Source: Dioscorea cayenensis subsp. rotundata (Eukaryota; Streptophyta; Magnoliopsida; Dioscoreales; Dioscoreaceae). From it: a stretch of 64,000 nt of DNA. The position numbers and the translations under genes are program-made. Positions 1 through 14,250 of this stretch are shown here, piece after piece (position 1 is the stretch's first letter; the number at the start of each line of letters is the position of its first letter). The notes beneath the pieces are model-generated. The model did no database searches, had not been told where the DNA came from, and saw nothing but the letters and a program-made list of their open reading frames with translations. The DNA is taken from positions 22,349,589-22,413,588 of the forward strand of contig NC_052486.1 in NCBI RefSeq assembly GCF_009730915.1, given 5' to 3'.

Positions 1-1003
1 TCAATGACCATATGTTGCCAGATGAAGTTCCATGAGACCAGTTCAAGAAAACAATATGGAAAAGAAGTTGTTAAATTATTCAAAGAAAAAAGGATATCAT
101 TTTGTATAATGTTATCGTACCACATGCCCTCAGAATTATGTCCCAAAATTAAGAGAATTTCCAAGAACTCACAAGAAAGCAAATGATGATTAATCATCAC
201 TTTGACACCAAAGGATGAGATGAGAACAATCTCATCAAATAACTTACAACAAGAGGAACAAAGAAATAAGAACTTAGACTAATCCACATCCAAATAAATG
301 AAAATGACAGGGCAAAAATGGAAATAATAGAAGCAAGGCCAGGTAGGTAAAACAAAAAGGGCCCAAAGCTTTCTCTAAGACCATGGAATACCAATACAGA
401 GACTATGAAAATGGCCAGAAGAAGAAAAGATGCGAAATAAGGTGGGCATCTGCGGCACAGCCCATGAAACTGTTCACCAGATAGCTCTTCGATTGTTGGC
501 ACAGGTAAAAACTTGCATGATTTCATTGAGGAAAATAGAATACATCATCAGCTAGATCAACAAACAAAACAGCATGTATGTTAGCAAATGGAATATTATT
601 TAAGATTTACATTCAACATCACTTTCCGGTAACCAAACAACCAGGAGTTAAAAAGACTAATTGGCAAACCAATTAATCATCTTCCAAAACATAAGACCAC
701 ACCGCTGATTTAGGTTTATAACCAAATGATGAACCACCTGGCAAGGTGAATCAAAAAGAGACAAATTAATGAATGAGAAATTAAGATAAACGAAGGAGGT
801 TTGAATGTATTCATCACTTGGAACCATGCACGAAAAACATCTTGCACAAAAATGCCAAAAGAAATATAGAACGTATGATTATCTTGGTCCTGATATTACA
901 GATTTTGCAATATTTGCTACCTGCCACTGGTAGTATTCCTCAACAACAGATTAGATAACTAAAAGGGTTTTAAGGAGATAAAATTAAAAGCCACATATCC
1001 TTG
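1..1003 (-). repeat. Left arm of a large inverted duplication of TRM3-like gene sequence
   Basis: Read on the minus strand, this stretch matches about 2496-3710 on the plus strand in order, with many small differences. It covers an intron, the exon at 3418-3555 and the start of the exon at 3669. Shared landmarks include GATAACTAAAAGGG at the inner end and GGGACATAATTCTGAG near position 140. A minus-strand open frame at 197-526 and a plus-strand frame at 3059-3394 translate to related peptides only because both lie in the duplicated intron, so neither is called a gene. The arm runs off the left edge and may continue. Confidence 0.85.
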
Positions 1004-1727
1004 TTGTATGGGATGAAACATTTGAACCACATTTAAGGTTCATTTCCTTGACATTTACCAGAGGTTATGATATCTTTTCCCACTTCCTGGTCAAGCAGGG
1101 ATTTTTTTTCTTTAAATTCAAATATTGTTCTAACCTCTTCACCAAACAATATCATTTTTATCTTTATTTTAAAAATAAAAAACGATCTCACTATCAGTAT
1201 ATACATGAACACTAATTTAATTGAACAACTCCTTTAATTTTATGTAATACTGTTCTTGTTTATAACACTAAGAAAAAAAGTATTGCAATTTGTGCTTTAT
1301 TTGACTTTTGTAAAGCTACTATGAGCTATGCAGAAAATAAGATGATCTTTTAAAGATACTACACTTAGGATAGCATGATGATCACACCAAAACAGATTGG
1401 TGCTTTGGCTTTTGAATTTTATCTCATATGTTCTCATCCAAAAAGAAAAAGGTAAAGAGCACCTAGCAGATGGTTGCTTTTGTCATTTGGGATCCTAGAA
1501 ACTTACTCTGTTGTATAAATAGTTTAGCAAGTAAGTCTTTACACTTCTCTAAACGTGGGAACCAATCAGAGGTGAATCATCTCTTAGCACTTGCAGTCAT
1601 CAGTGGTTCAGTATAAGGCTTTTTATGATTTATTTTCGAATCTTGACAACAATTCTGGACTGATTGAGGTACGTTTATGTTCAATTTTCACTACTGATTT
1701 TCAATTCTAGTTGTAGATCCTTTTTAG
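1004..1727. other. Spacer of the inverted duplication; no clear gene
   Basis: AT-rich sequence between the left arm and the first recognisable TRM3-like exon. A possible exon end (GATTGAG followed by gtacgt) lies near 1669, but no upstream reading frame could be confirmed. Nothing else was recognised. Confidence 0.4.
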
Positions 1728-2495
1728 CATTTGCTTTCAAAGAAGGTTGCTTCTGATCTAATTGAACTCGGAAAACGTTCTGCAGAGGTTGTATCATTTT
1801 ATACTTACATTTCGGTTATATGATTTGCAAGTTAGGTACTTTTATGTCTGAATATTATGGATATAGTTTGAATTTAAATTTAATACTGATAGCATATCTT
1901 GTAATACCAACCTTTCTTGTTTTTGCAGTTTCTTCAGAATAACACAATGAGTCTATGCACGGAGGGTGTTCATTTGAATTTGGTTCCAATTAAACTTCTA
2001 ATTCTTATTCAAAGCTTTGTTGAAGAATTTGAAATTGGATGGAGGAGATATACTAACTATATAGAACCTAGAGCTTGGAGAGCAGTTGATGTGACAAATA
2101 AATTGGATGAGTCAACTTCTTTGTTCAATCCCCTTTTTCGTGAGAAGTTCATCAGAAAGTTTACACCTATGTTGGTATACTATCAATCAATATATTTATG
2201 TGGCATATCTACAGCAGTTTTTTTGATTGATTAAAGATTATACCATAGGTTGATTATTGTTGCATCATGCATCTGTTTTGCAGGGTGATCTCTTGTCCTA
2301 TGCCAAATCAGTTTCCCCAGTATTCTGGTCTATATCTAGTAGAGGCACAGAATTGCCTCATTCTATCAAAGGAAAGCTTGGAGGTCCAAGTCAGCGGCGA
2401 TTGGCTTCTCATACAACATCTGATGTGCTACAAGCTGTATGTGCAATTTGATATATTTTGATTGTATTTGGATGCATGTGCAATTTTTTAGCTAA

Positions 2496-3710
2496 AGGAT
2501 ATGTGACTTTAATTTTATCTCATAAAGCCCTTTTAGTTATCTAATCTGCTAACATTAGAATACTACCAAGTGGCAAAAGGTAGCAAATATTGCAAAATCT
2601 GTAATATCAGGACCAAGACTAATCTACATACGTTCTATATTTTCTTTTGGCATTTTCTGTGCAGATGATGTTTTCGTGCATGGTTCCAGAGTGATGAATA
2701 CTTTATTTCTTTTTTGTGATTTACGATAAAACCTCACATTTTGTTATCATTTGCTTTATCATAGACATCTTAATTTCTCATTCCACAGAAACAGATGATG
2801 CCATTGACATAATTGCTTGTCTTTTTTGGTCAGCTCACCTTGCCAGGAGTAGTTCATCATTTTGGATTATAAACCTAATCAAGTGGTGTGGTGCTTGTCA
2901 TTTTGGAAGATAATCCTAATTGAACTATTTAGTTAGTCTTTTTGGCAACTCCCTGTGATTGTTGTTTTAGTTTACCAAGAAGACATTAGTGTTGGTGTAA
3001 ATGCTATAATCTTCCATTTGCTAGCATACAACATTTTGGGCCCTGATGGTCTGGCTAATTGAAGTCTTATTCTGTGTTCTCAGTAAATCGTATAAGTTTT
3101 TACCTGTGCCCAACAATCAAGAGAATATCTGGTGAAGGCAGTTTCCTTGGGCTGTATGCCTGGATACCCCTTTCCACCTTATTATTCTCCCCCATTATGG
3201 CATCTTTTCTTCTTCTGGCCCTTAATTTTTTCATGGTCTCTTCTCCTCACCTTGTAATTAATTATCCCCATAGTGCCAGAGAAAGCTTTGGGCCACTTTT
3301 GTTTCACCTGCCTGGCCTTGGCTTCTGTTATTTTCATTTTTTGCCCTATCATTTTGTTTATTTGGATGTGGGATTGAATTACAAGTTCTTTTAATTTCTT
3401 TGTTCTCTTGTTGGCAGATTATTTCGATGAGGACTGTTTCCTCTATCTCATCATGGTGTCTTCAGCTAAAAAGTGATGATTGCTTAAATCCTTCATTTGC
3501 TTTCTTATGGGAGTTCTCTTGGAAAGTTATTCGTTTTTTGGGACATAATTCTGAGGCATGTTCATGAGCATATGCAATATTTCTGCAAAATGATATCCTT
3601 GGCCCTTTTTTTTCTTTGAATAAATGGCAACTTTGTCTTTCCATATTGATTTTACTCTCCTTGAGCAGACTGGTGCGGAACTTCATCTGGCGGCATATGA
3701 ATCATTAGTG
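2496..3710 (+). repeat. Right arm of the inverted duplication
   Basis: This is the partner of the arm at 1-1003, separated from it by a spacer of about 1.5 kb. It belongs to the TRM3-like gene: intron 2437-3417, exon 3418-3555 and the next intron. Because this arm carries gene structure in register with the flanking exons, it is the original and the left arm the inverted copy. Divergence between the arms is substantial, with indels every few tens of bases, so the event is not very recent. Confidence 0.85.
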
Positions 3711-6700
3711 TATGTCTTCAAAGCATTTTCCACTGCTTTTACTCCATTGGTCATTGATTTTGTATCAGCTTTCAACATGTCACTACAAGCTGATGAGGGG
3801 AACAATCCTTTGCTGGATCCTCTGGTTCATAGTTTTATGCAAAATGTCAATGATCTCCTCACTGAAGGAATTCTGACAAGAAGCCGACGAGCAGTTCTAA
3901 TGAATTGGAAGGTGTTTGAAATCTTCTTATAGTTTGTTGTTCTATTAGTTGCCATTTATGTTGAGGTTTTCTGGTCAGAATTGACCAGAGCACCAGACAA
4001 ATCCTCTGCCATTTCCTGGCATTTGGTTGAAGGCTAACATAATATCCTTTGTTTGAATTAGTGGCTATGTCTAGACTCTCTGCTGTCTATCCCGGGTAAA
4101 ATAATGGAATATGGAAGTGTATTCAAGAAATATCCATGCCTACTTTTCAGATTCAACTCTTGCAGCTATATTTGCTGATATTGTTGGCAGGTAGTGATTC
4201 TTTTATCTTCTTATCTGTGTCTTAATTTTGATTATATTGTGGGGTTTAACAGTGTGAACTTGTGAAGGATCACATTTGTGCTGTTAAAATACTAATTGTT
4301 TTGTTGTTCACATGATTGGGAACTCATGTTTGAGTAGAAAACTCTGTTTGGTTTGGATGTACTCAGCAGACAGGAGTGACACTTCTTTAGATTGCCATCC
4401 AAATACATCATCTTCTTTTCCTTGCATTTGGAAATTAGAATAACTCAATTGTGGAGTTCAAGAAAGCCAACTTCCCTAAGATGATTCAATTGCTAAATCT
4501 AATTCCAATCTAGTACATAATTTTTAGATACAAATCAAACACATACTAATTAGTCCCCTAACCATAAAGCTTACGCTTCTACTTGTAGGACAAGAGAGAC
4601 ATATATATTCAGACCAACAGCAACCTAACTGGAACAGACTCCTCTACCAACCTAGCTATGAAAACTTTATAGTCAGTGGTTTGTATTTAAGTTACCTGTT
4701 CAATGGATAGTCAACATGCAAGTGATTGTATTTAAGTTGTCTTCCTCTTAATTTTGTTCCACATATCTGCTAAGGCAATATAATCACATTAAATTCTTTT
4801 CTATTGATTCTAGTGAAGCTGATGTTCCAAATTTATTTTGTGGTATAATGGTTGCTCAGTTCCTAATTGTTAACATGTTTTTATTTGCAGCCTTGAGAAT
4901 GCTGGTGAGGGTTCAATGTCGCCCATGTTACGCTCTGTTAGATTGGTAATGGGATTAATATCCTGTGGTAGGATGAATGAAATCACCCAATTTAGTTCTG
5001 GAGTGAACTATCAGGTATATGCAAATTCATATTGTTAATTAATGACAGCGTTCTCATCATTGATATACATCAAGAAGCTTTTATATCATTATATATTTGG
5101 AGCTTAGAAAGAATGTAATTATCCATGAATGCATAGCAATTATCTGTCTTGAGACTAGTGGACATCCATCCATCTGTACGTCCTTTGGTTTCATGCCCAT
5201 TTCAGTTGAGCAAATTCATAATGGAGTTTTGTAGTGCCTCCAAGCCTATGAATTTTATTGTGTCACGTGTCAAATTTTTATTTTTGCTTGCAGCTCATAA
5301 TGCAATTGGTACAATCTTCCTTGATTTTACACCTAAGCTGCAATAAGCGAAGGGTGGCACCGATAGCGGCACTTCTTTCTGCTATCTTGCACCGATCCGT
5401 CTTTAGTGTCTTGAGCATGCATAAAACAATTGATGGAGGGGAGGGCCCCTTAAAATGGGTTGGTATCAACTTGTTCTGAAACTTATTTTTTTCCTTATAT
5501 TCTAATTGTTCCTATTTAGTTTTAGATTTAGCGATACATTTCACAGAAGAGAACTGTTCATGGTTAGTATAAATCATAATATAATGATTTTGGCATAAAC
5601 CAAAGTGAACTTCTCAACTAGGTATCTACTGTTGATATATATTTTGCTTTTCTTCTTTCCTTTATCAGCCTCAAACACTTTCCAGTCATCTACTGAAAAC
5701 CATCCTGTTTATGTAGTGTGTGAAGAATGAAATTAAGTCAGGAAAACTATGAGTTATACAGATTGAAAATAAATTAAATTTGAGACTTGTCTGGAGGGAA
5801 TATATAAAATATATTAAGCTCAAAAGCCAAAAGGTTACACAGCTTGCTGCTTACTGTCCTATTTTGTCTAACATGGTGAGATTGAAATGGTTGACTAGTT
5901 GCAATTGATGGTTACTTCTTTTAGTGGGTTTTAATAGAACTTCAAAAGCTGCTGACTTCCTGGTGATCATTAAGCATAAAAGAAAGGAATGGATTGTCCA
6001 TAAATAAGATGCAAAAAATAAGGATGATCAGAATAAATCTGCTTATGTAGTCCCTACAGAGACTATAGTTGGGTACAGACTATCTGTGGCCTAGCAAGGT
6101 GAGGAAGAGTAGAGTTTGTCTCTTCTTGTTGGGCTGCAAGAAAAACTACTATGTAATTCTATAAATACACTAACTGAAGTTATTTTGTAAATGTAATATC
6201 GTAAATCTTCATCGTTTTTTAGTCTCCTTCTGTTTGCTCTTGTAATCCTTGTTTCTTTTATTCTGATTTGCATCCTGTTTTCTGGGGTTACATTGCTAGG
6301 TTTATTTTGTTGTATTCTCAACTCCAACTTTTATCACATCTTGTTCTCTTGTTTGTGCATCATATTTTATTGTAGCTTTCCTGTGTTACTTGGCAGGGTT
6401 GTAAAGCCTTTTTCTCCTTTTGTTAAAATTTTATTTTGCAGTTTATCCGAAAACTCCTCGATGAAGGCGTAAAAAGTCCGCGCACAATTCGACTTGCAGC
6501 TTTACATCTCACAGGCTTATGGCTTGTAAATCCCAAAACTATTGAATTTTACATAGAAGAGTTGAAATTACTTTCCCTATATGGCTCTGGTACAATCACC
6601 CTTTAGATCTTTTTCACATATAAATTTTCTAAGCTAATCATTTTCTCCATTTGTTTTCCTAAAAATTCTAATATTATTTTCAGTGGCTTTTGACGAGGAC

Positions 6701-9700
6701 TTTGAAGCTGAACTGACAGAAAATTTGGAAGCAAGAAGTGAAGTTTCACTTCTAGCTCAAAGCCCAGATCAAGAATTGACAGAGGTAATAGAAACTCTTC
6801 TCATTGTCTTATAACTATTAAAGAAACAAGAGAAGTTTAAATGAGACCAGAGAATGTGACCCCTTTGTCTGAAAGATGACACGAAATAACCATTTTCTTG
6901 CTTGCTATGGACTGCATTGGTAAATGACCTCTTTATTTGAAACAGTGATTGATAACTTAATTCCTAGGTGTTGGTGCATCTGCAAATCTCTATCTAATGT
7001 TTCTCAAGCAAAGTTATAATGTATGCGAGGATTTTTATTGTTCTTATTTTTGTGATGTAGGTTCATTTAGTTCCATCTGTTAATATTACCAATTCAGATC
7101 ATTGTGACTAGTAAGGTTGGCGCTTGTTGTGTGCCACATCATTCTCTGGATGTTGAAATCAGCTTCATTTGTTGTTAGACTGACTTTATCTGATTGCAGA
7201 TGATTTGTTATAGACAGTAGTCCAAATCAGTCTTACTAATTGTGAGGTCCTTTGTCATGTGCATGCCACAATATAGTTTTAGTGAGTTAAGATAGTTGTG
7301 CAGCAGGATGCTTAAAAATCATCCCGCTTAGTTGATGTTTGCGTGGTGTTTGCTGGAAGTCTTGATCTATACATGCTAGGTAGGTTTTTGTAGGCATGAA
7401 TAAGCATGAGGTAATGGATGATATAAACAAGAAGTATGTGCTAAATTAAGATAGAAAAATCAAAGAGTTCTTAATTTACATCCGGATAATGCTCTGAATG
7501 GTGGTGTCACCACGCCTTTTCACCTAATACACCTGAGATACAATGCTTTTAAGCAAAGATTAGGAGCAGTTTCTCAGACTTAATATTCCTGCTCGCTAAG
7601 TTGATGGAGAAGAAGTAAACATTGAGGGGTTTTGCTTAGAAGAAACTGAAAAAGAGCCAATGTAGGAGTTCTTTCGTGAACGATTATCAATCTACAAAGA
7701 AGTCCGAACATGTGGAAGATTGATAGTGCCATGATGTATCAAATGGACAGTCACCTTTAGACTGTGTCCGCTCATGATTGAGTTTTAAAGCAATTGATAT
7801 ACCGTTCTTATTATCGCAATGAAGAGGTGTAGATTGAGATTGTCGAAATCCCATAGCATCTACAAGCCAATGAAGCCAAATAAAATCAGTTGTGGTATAC
7901 GCCTATGGATCGACAATCAGCTTTGCGTGGATGATCTAGCAACAACTCCCCTGTTTCTTGCTGTTTTCCAAGAAAACAAAGAATCTTGCAAAACAAATAT
8001 ACCAACCAGGCAGTGTAGTGGAGCGTGATTCAGATGATTACAGCCCAATCTGCTCACTTCTAGTCTTTTCCTTTTATACTTTTTTTGGTATTGTTTTCCT
8101 CACTTAATTGTTCTTCTTTATGTGTATTTAAAAGTACTTGCTTGTTTTGTTGATTTTCTTCTTGTTGACATGATCTTTTTTTTTACAGCTTTAATTATCT
8201 TGTCATCTGACTAAGTTTTGCTGTGACTTTGTTATATTTTTCAATGTGGGTTAATGATAAAGATCTTGCCAAGGGTGTATAGAAAAATTGTTTGATAGGC
8301 GTAAAGTTGGAATTTTATCCAGTGTGCTTTGTTTCGCTGGAAACTTGGCTCTGCTGGTCTTTTGTTTCCCCTCACAGCATATGACACAATTTATTTATCC
8401 ACACAGGTTCCACTTAAAGCGCAAAGGTTCGTCTGTGGCAAATGATCTGTATATTATCACATTTTGTTGGGCCTGACGATATAGTTGGAGCAGTTCGATC
8501 AGATTGCATGTTTGTTGTCTATCGTGAGGAGATCAGCGTTTTGTGTTGCTTTGCAAGACATTGCTCAATTTGTGCTTGTAGTTCAGTAAGCCTGTCTTTT
8601 GGTGCATAATTATAACTTCTAAATTGTTCATAGGGTTATTATTATTTTATCTGATCCATGTGGGACTTTTCCTATTCTGGTAATGTAGGCCAACTCCCAC
8701 TGTAAATAGTATCTTAGAAACACTCTGCCAGATGAGTTCCATGGTTCTGTGGTTACATTGTGTATTTTGTTTTGTGGTTGAATTTTAATTTTGCTTGGAA
8801 CTTTCACATATTTGGTTCACAAAATTATGTTGTTTCACGACATTGATTTCATGCTTAGGTTTCATTGTTAATCTGAAATATTTCCTGTCTTGTAGAGAAA
8901 CAATTTGCCAGGTGTTAGGCAATATTTGGAAATATTTGCGATGCAAATTGCCCAGAAGTTCCCAGCATTAGTAAGTTCATTTAATTTCCAGAATTTTAGC
9001 ATATTTTGAAAAGATTTTGCTATTATTGTTTTGCTTTTATGTGATTCTCAATTTCTGGCATTTCATCACCGTCTTTCTTGTTCCTAAACTGATATTACTC
9101 TTTTTTCTTTTGGAAGATGTTGCTGATAAAAATCCTTTAATTTACATGTTTAAGCATTGTCTCCTCATTGACAAGATATAAGTAGCTTGTATGAATGTAC
9201 TAGCCATCATATATTCCGTTTACCTTTTCTTTTTTCATCTTCACTTTTCTTCTTTTCACAGTTCCTTTTCAATTAGTATTTATAATGTTTTACTAGTACA
9301 GTTTCAATAATTTATCTGTACATTTGAAGTTTGATATTATCTGGCCCATAAGCTGGGCTCTGTAAAAGCTTGATTTATTAGTGTAATTTATTTATGCATG
9401 ATTTTTCCGACGACCTAGAATTGTTTGTGCCATGGAACTTTTCATAGAAATAAAAACATCCAGTTGTTTACTGATGACTACCTTTTACATAGTACAGTGT
9501 TTTCGAGGTTCATATTATTTGGGGAGTTGCTTCTAGTTAAAAAGCGTGATACCTCCCATCTGTTTTGTTAGAAATTGAACAAACTTTGCAACTTATGACA
9601 TGTTTGTCATCTTACAGGTTGAACAACAACTGCTTCCCTATTTTCTACAACTATAACATCGACCACAGGTACTTAACTTTATCTACCATACCTACTATAG

Positions 9701-12700
9701 TAACCTTAGTTTGATTTCATTGTGTGGTTTAAATGCGGGCATTATCTTCCTATGTATTCATAGCAACCAATGTTATCAACTAATGCTGGTGACTTGCCTA
9801 TGCAGTTGAAGCATTTACATGGGCTGCTTCCTTCAATAATTCCATTTTGACCTCTCATCACCATGGTTGCGTGGTTGCCAGATACCGTCTATTTAGCGTA
9901 TTAACTTAAATGCCATCTATATTTGTTTATTAGTCTATCTTGTGTTATTTTTGTTGCAGTTACTGGTTTACCATGTCCTTTCATTATAGCCTGCTCACAG
10001 GGCCTGGTACCTCAAGTTGCACCTTTGGAAAAGAAGTGTTTGAGGACTTGAAGCTATATTTGTTTGAGAGTCAGACTGTGTGAGGTATTCTTCATGCACT
10101 GTAATTTCATTTCAATAATCTATATAAGATCTTGACCTTTTTGAGTTATCAGTAGTCACCTTTCAGTTATGTTTCTCAAAACCTGATTGTAGAATAGTTT
10201 GTGCTGTATTTCAGGTAATTGCTCTGATTTGGGTTAGTTTGGTGTTAAAATAGATTGCACTCTCTCATCTGATGTACCTGAGCCTTGTGCTTGATGCAAC
10301 ATATTATATAAGCTTTTAGAATAGCAACTTATGATGGTTTCTTTCTCGCATTGATGATTTCCACTACAGGAATATAATGCATCTATTAAAAAAATACCCT
10401 TTCTTCCTAGCTCATTTCCTCTTCTGTAATTGGGCTTGATGTAGTGGATATATTAATTTGAAGTTTGAGAGACACTTGCTATGTTTGCAATAGTTTTGTC
10501 AAATTTGCAAAGTGAGTTCCTTTGACATCTAACATTTATTATTGATCTTGTTTTATATGTAGTTATTCCGTAATATAAAGGCAAACTGACACGTCAAAGT
10601 ATTAACAAAGAGATATTAGTTCTCACTCATTCAAATTTCTGCTGTTTGATGAGAGTAATGTTAATAATAGGCGAATAACATTGAAGATTAACGTGGCTCG
10701 CAAGTTTTAGAGTGTTTTGAGCAGTACTTATTTGCAGATGAAATTGTTTCTACACTAGAGAACCATATGCATGGGATATAAAACCAATTTGAGAACAATT
10801 AGGAATCAATATTTGCTCTGAGGAGGTTTTGGAAGGTTTTCAGTGAAATTTCAGTACTTAATCTAGTTGAGGTCAGGGATAAAAGAGTGGGTCCAAGTTT
10901 TTCAATTGTAACAGAGGTATGCACTGAAATAATGGCGGCGATGTTTGAGGCTTATATACTGCAAACACACTGGGATAGGTGCCACATATTGATGTTATGA
11001 ACTGTAAAGAATGACATTTTGCTTCAAATGGTTCTCATTACCAACAAACAAATAAGAGCTATAATTTGCGAATCCATTGATGTCGAATCTACTGTTAAAT
11101 TTAGCCATAGAATCTTACCTTTAGCATATATTGTTTCTTGATAAGTTATTAGTCTGTTTGTAGATGCATCTTTTCCTTTAGTCATTTGTCCTTGATATTG
11201 TGTTTGGATATTGTTACATGAAGGTCCATCTAAATGCTGTGTCTGCTATGTTGTTTCAGGCTAAGGGCATCAATGGAGCTTTTCTTGATGCTTTTGATCC
11301 TGTAAAAGTCTACGCGCCACTGGAGTCTTCAATGACCCCGTGATGAGGTTCCATAATATTTGAGTTTTCACACACTTCTTTGTCTAGTTAAATTTCTTAT
11401 CAAAGTATACTTACAATTCCTGTAATTTATTAATCCTATTGCTGGGCTTTATCTTCTAATTTTGCATTTTCTGCTGCCATTCATTCAAACAGTGCGTTAT
11501 TTTCACTATTTGGTGTCTTCTGTATCAATGATGTTATTATTATTTGGAGTTTTTAAGTCATTCTTCTAGGAGCTAAAACAGCGTTTTTCTTTTCATGTTA
11601 TTTCAGGGGCTTGAATTTGAATGTGTTCCTGTATCCCTCATGGAGCATGTCATCACATTTTTAAATGTGAGCAATACACCTATCTGTCAAATCTTAAACT
11701 TCTAACAGGGTGCAATCTGACCCTTAACTAATGCAGGACGTTAGAAAGTGATCTAGAGGATTCCACATTGCAAAGGGCGCCATGGCCATCAAAAATGAAA
11801 GTATAACACATGCAGATAGTTGCAAGGACTCAGCAGAATTACTAAGAGGCCAATGAAGATGGAGCATTTCCTCTAAAGCCGGATTGATTTTCTTTAGATT
11901 TTCAAAAAGAAAATCACAGTTCAAGAATATGGTAGCGCTGATTACTTCTTGGGTGATTCTGAACCACCTAAACTTCTTTTAGGTACGTGAGGACATTGAT
12001 CAAAACATAAAATTTACTGCCAAAGAAGTATGAATTTCTTTTCTGTTTTGTTATGTTATTATCCAAGGGTTGTACCTGGAGATTATTTTTTCCTTTTATT
12101 TGCGGTGAACTTTTGCGTCGATCTCTTGACTATGTTTTAGCTCCAAGGGAGTTGCTTATTTGTCATATCTGGGTTTCTGCTGTACAGTTGGCTGATTTTT
12201 TGAAATAAGCCTTGCTTGTTTGAAGTGCTCTGTTATTTCAATTCTTTAGATATATATATTCTTTTTTTATATCAATTTCCTCTGGAACAAGTGATGTTTA
12301 TTTTGACGTTTTTCTACTTAGTTATATACAAGCTAAAAGCGCACTTTGTTTAAAAACCACTTTATCCCCGCTCATGCGGTATCAACCAGAGACGTAGGAT
12401 GCAAAGTTTTTCAAAGCTTTCTTAACCGGTCATTTTGCATCCTTCCCTATTCTCCGTGTCCTTGTGGATAAGCCTTTGAGAAATCTGGTTCGCCCTTTAG
12501 CAGTGATGTAAACTATCACTGATTGAATGGTTGGGCTGCTACTTAAATTCATATTTATGCCTGATCTGTGGCAAATAGCATGTACACATTCAGTTATACT
12601 GTCACATAACTTAGCTATTTAAATTTTCTAGTCTATATAGCGGTGCCCATTTAGTCATTGGAAACATTTAGGTCTACTTGAAGCTTAAACTTGTTTAGTT

Positions 12701-12797
12701 TCCTTTTGTTTCTGTCACTTAGATATTATGTCTGAGTAATGCTGTGCATAAATTTTGGATATCGTATTTTATCTGTCTGTTATCTTACTTACACCAG

Positions 12798-14250
12798 AAA
12801 TGGAAAAGGAAGATCAGCTTCTGAGGCCAGTGATTCAGTCGAGAAATCAAGCTGTGCAAAGAATAAAGGAAAGTCAACAGCAGTTTATCTTTGTAGCATC
12901 ATTACTTGATCGAATACCTAACATTGCTGGGTTAGCAAGGACATGTGAGGTATGCCACAGAAACAAATCTTATGTCCCTTTATGGTATTTTTTGAGCATT
13001 GTGGATCTTGCATTTTATGATTGAATTTTCTGAATTCAGGTATTCAAGGCAGCAGGTCTGGCCGTTTCTGATGCAAGCATCATACATGACAAACAATTTC
13101 AACTGATTAGGTAATTGTGATTCTTCTTCATTGCCCATTTATTGACTAATATTTTAATTCTGCTTCCATAACTTCGTTTGCTGGATTTCTTACTTGAGGC
13201 AACCAATTATTTGATGAATAAACTTTGCTTGTCATTCAACATCTCAAACCACTGCTAATACTCCTTTTTTGGGTGCCCTGATTAGTGTGGCATATGTGTA
13301 TTGTTTTCCATGTGGGCATAGGGTATCGGTCATACTGGTACCAAGGTGAATCTCAAACTCATGCGTAATCTTTCATGCATTCTTCAAAGTTACAAACGCT
13401 TACAGAAAGAATTTCTGAACCTAGCTCTCAAAAAATCTGGCAGTTTTATTTCTCTCCTACAGCTCAATCATTAGGCTGCCGAGCTATTTTTTGGTACTGT
13501 ATATCATACTTATTCCTGAGCAATGTAACATCTATATTATCTTTGCTTCCAAAACCCAATGAATTACTTCTTGAATGCTCTGTAACGATGATCGAGTCAT
13601 TCCAAGTATTGACTCTTGTACTTGCTTGAATGGTCCATCCATTGCTAGCTATATTATTAGGTTGCAGTAGTGCTTAAGATTTATGACCATCTGTTTTTTA
13701 TATGAATTTTCTTTGTCATATACGGTTATAAAACTGTTTCTTTACAATTACCTTCTTTCTTAGGCTTTGCATTTTTGAACATCTGTCTTTCAGAATTGAT
13801 TCTAATGGCAATACATCTCATCAATCATTTATTTCAGTGTAACAGCTGAGAAGTGGGTTCCTATCATAGAGGTTCCCTGTGTTCAGCTTGAAGGTTTTTA
13901 GAAAAGAAAAAAAGCGAGAAGGTTTCTCCATCTTAGGCTTGGAGCAGACTGCAAACAGTGTTCCTCTTGACCAGTATTCCTTCCCACGGAAAACAGTATG
14001 TCATGCGCTAAATATTGTAGGCTTTAGAGTGTAGCCATGTAAAACTTGTCATCATCTGATGCTTTATGTCTTTATACAGGTTCTAGTCCTAGGGAGAGAA
14101 AAGGAAGGAATCCCTGTGGATATTATCCATGCACTAGATGCCTGCGTGGAGATTCCTCAGTTGGGCATTATTAGGTCTCTCAATGTGCATGTTAGTGGTG
14201 CCATTGCTTTATGGGAGTACACTCGGCAACAGCGATCTAAGCAACTATGA
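12798..14250 (+). other. SpoU (SPOUT) methyltransferase domain exons of the TRM3-like gene
   Basis: Four exons hold the catalytic domain. Visible motifs are the SpoU motif 1 region NIAGLARTCEVFKAAGL (12920-13060), with the conserved Asn and Arg; motif 2, [12 protein letters not shown] (from 14080); and motif 3, [15 protein letters not shown] (about 14180-14225), which forms the knotted SAM site in this family. The ORF ends in TGA at 14248-14250. The third exon is out of frame by one base after the PIIEVP segment, so the domain cannot be read through as the sequence stands. About 800 bases of 3' flank with no gene follow before the next promoter. Confidence 0.8.

Larger units (their letters stand above)
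1728..14250 (+). pseudogene. TRM3/TARBP1-like tRNA guanosine-2'-O-methyltransferase, 3' part, frame-broken
   Basis: Plant homologues are large HEAT-repeat proteins ending in a SpoU (SPOUT) domain; the family 2'-O-methylates G18 of tRNA. Clean exons, with frame and GT-AG ends: 1728-1787, 1929-2174, 2284-2436, 3418-3555 (probable GC donor), 3669-3911, 4062-4190, 4891-5014, 5294-5458, 6442-6589, 6684-6784, 8896-8970. Poorer remnants lie near 8230-8523, 9619-9668, 9750-10085, 11260-11345, 11607-11667 and 11737-11900. The C-terminal exons are 12798-12949, 13040-13110, 13838-13995 and 14080-14250. Exon 4062-4190 is one base too long for its flanks; the 9619 exon has an in-frame stop; the 11260 and 11737 exons shift frame; 13838-13995 carries one extra base inside the SpoU domain. 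Either this is a decayed gene or the consensus carries indel errors. The 5' half lies outside the window. Confidence 0.8.

Noticed and set aside
197-526. 109-codon minus-strand open frame with hydrophobic segments
   Set aside because: It lies in the inverted copy of an intron. The partner frame at 3059-3394 is likewise intronic. Chance frames shared by duplication.
7300-8170. Separate gene in the large TRM3-like intron (frame 7819-8028)
   Set aside because: Short frame with no recognisable domain, flanked by exon remnants of the same host gene; probably intronic.
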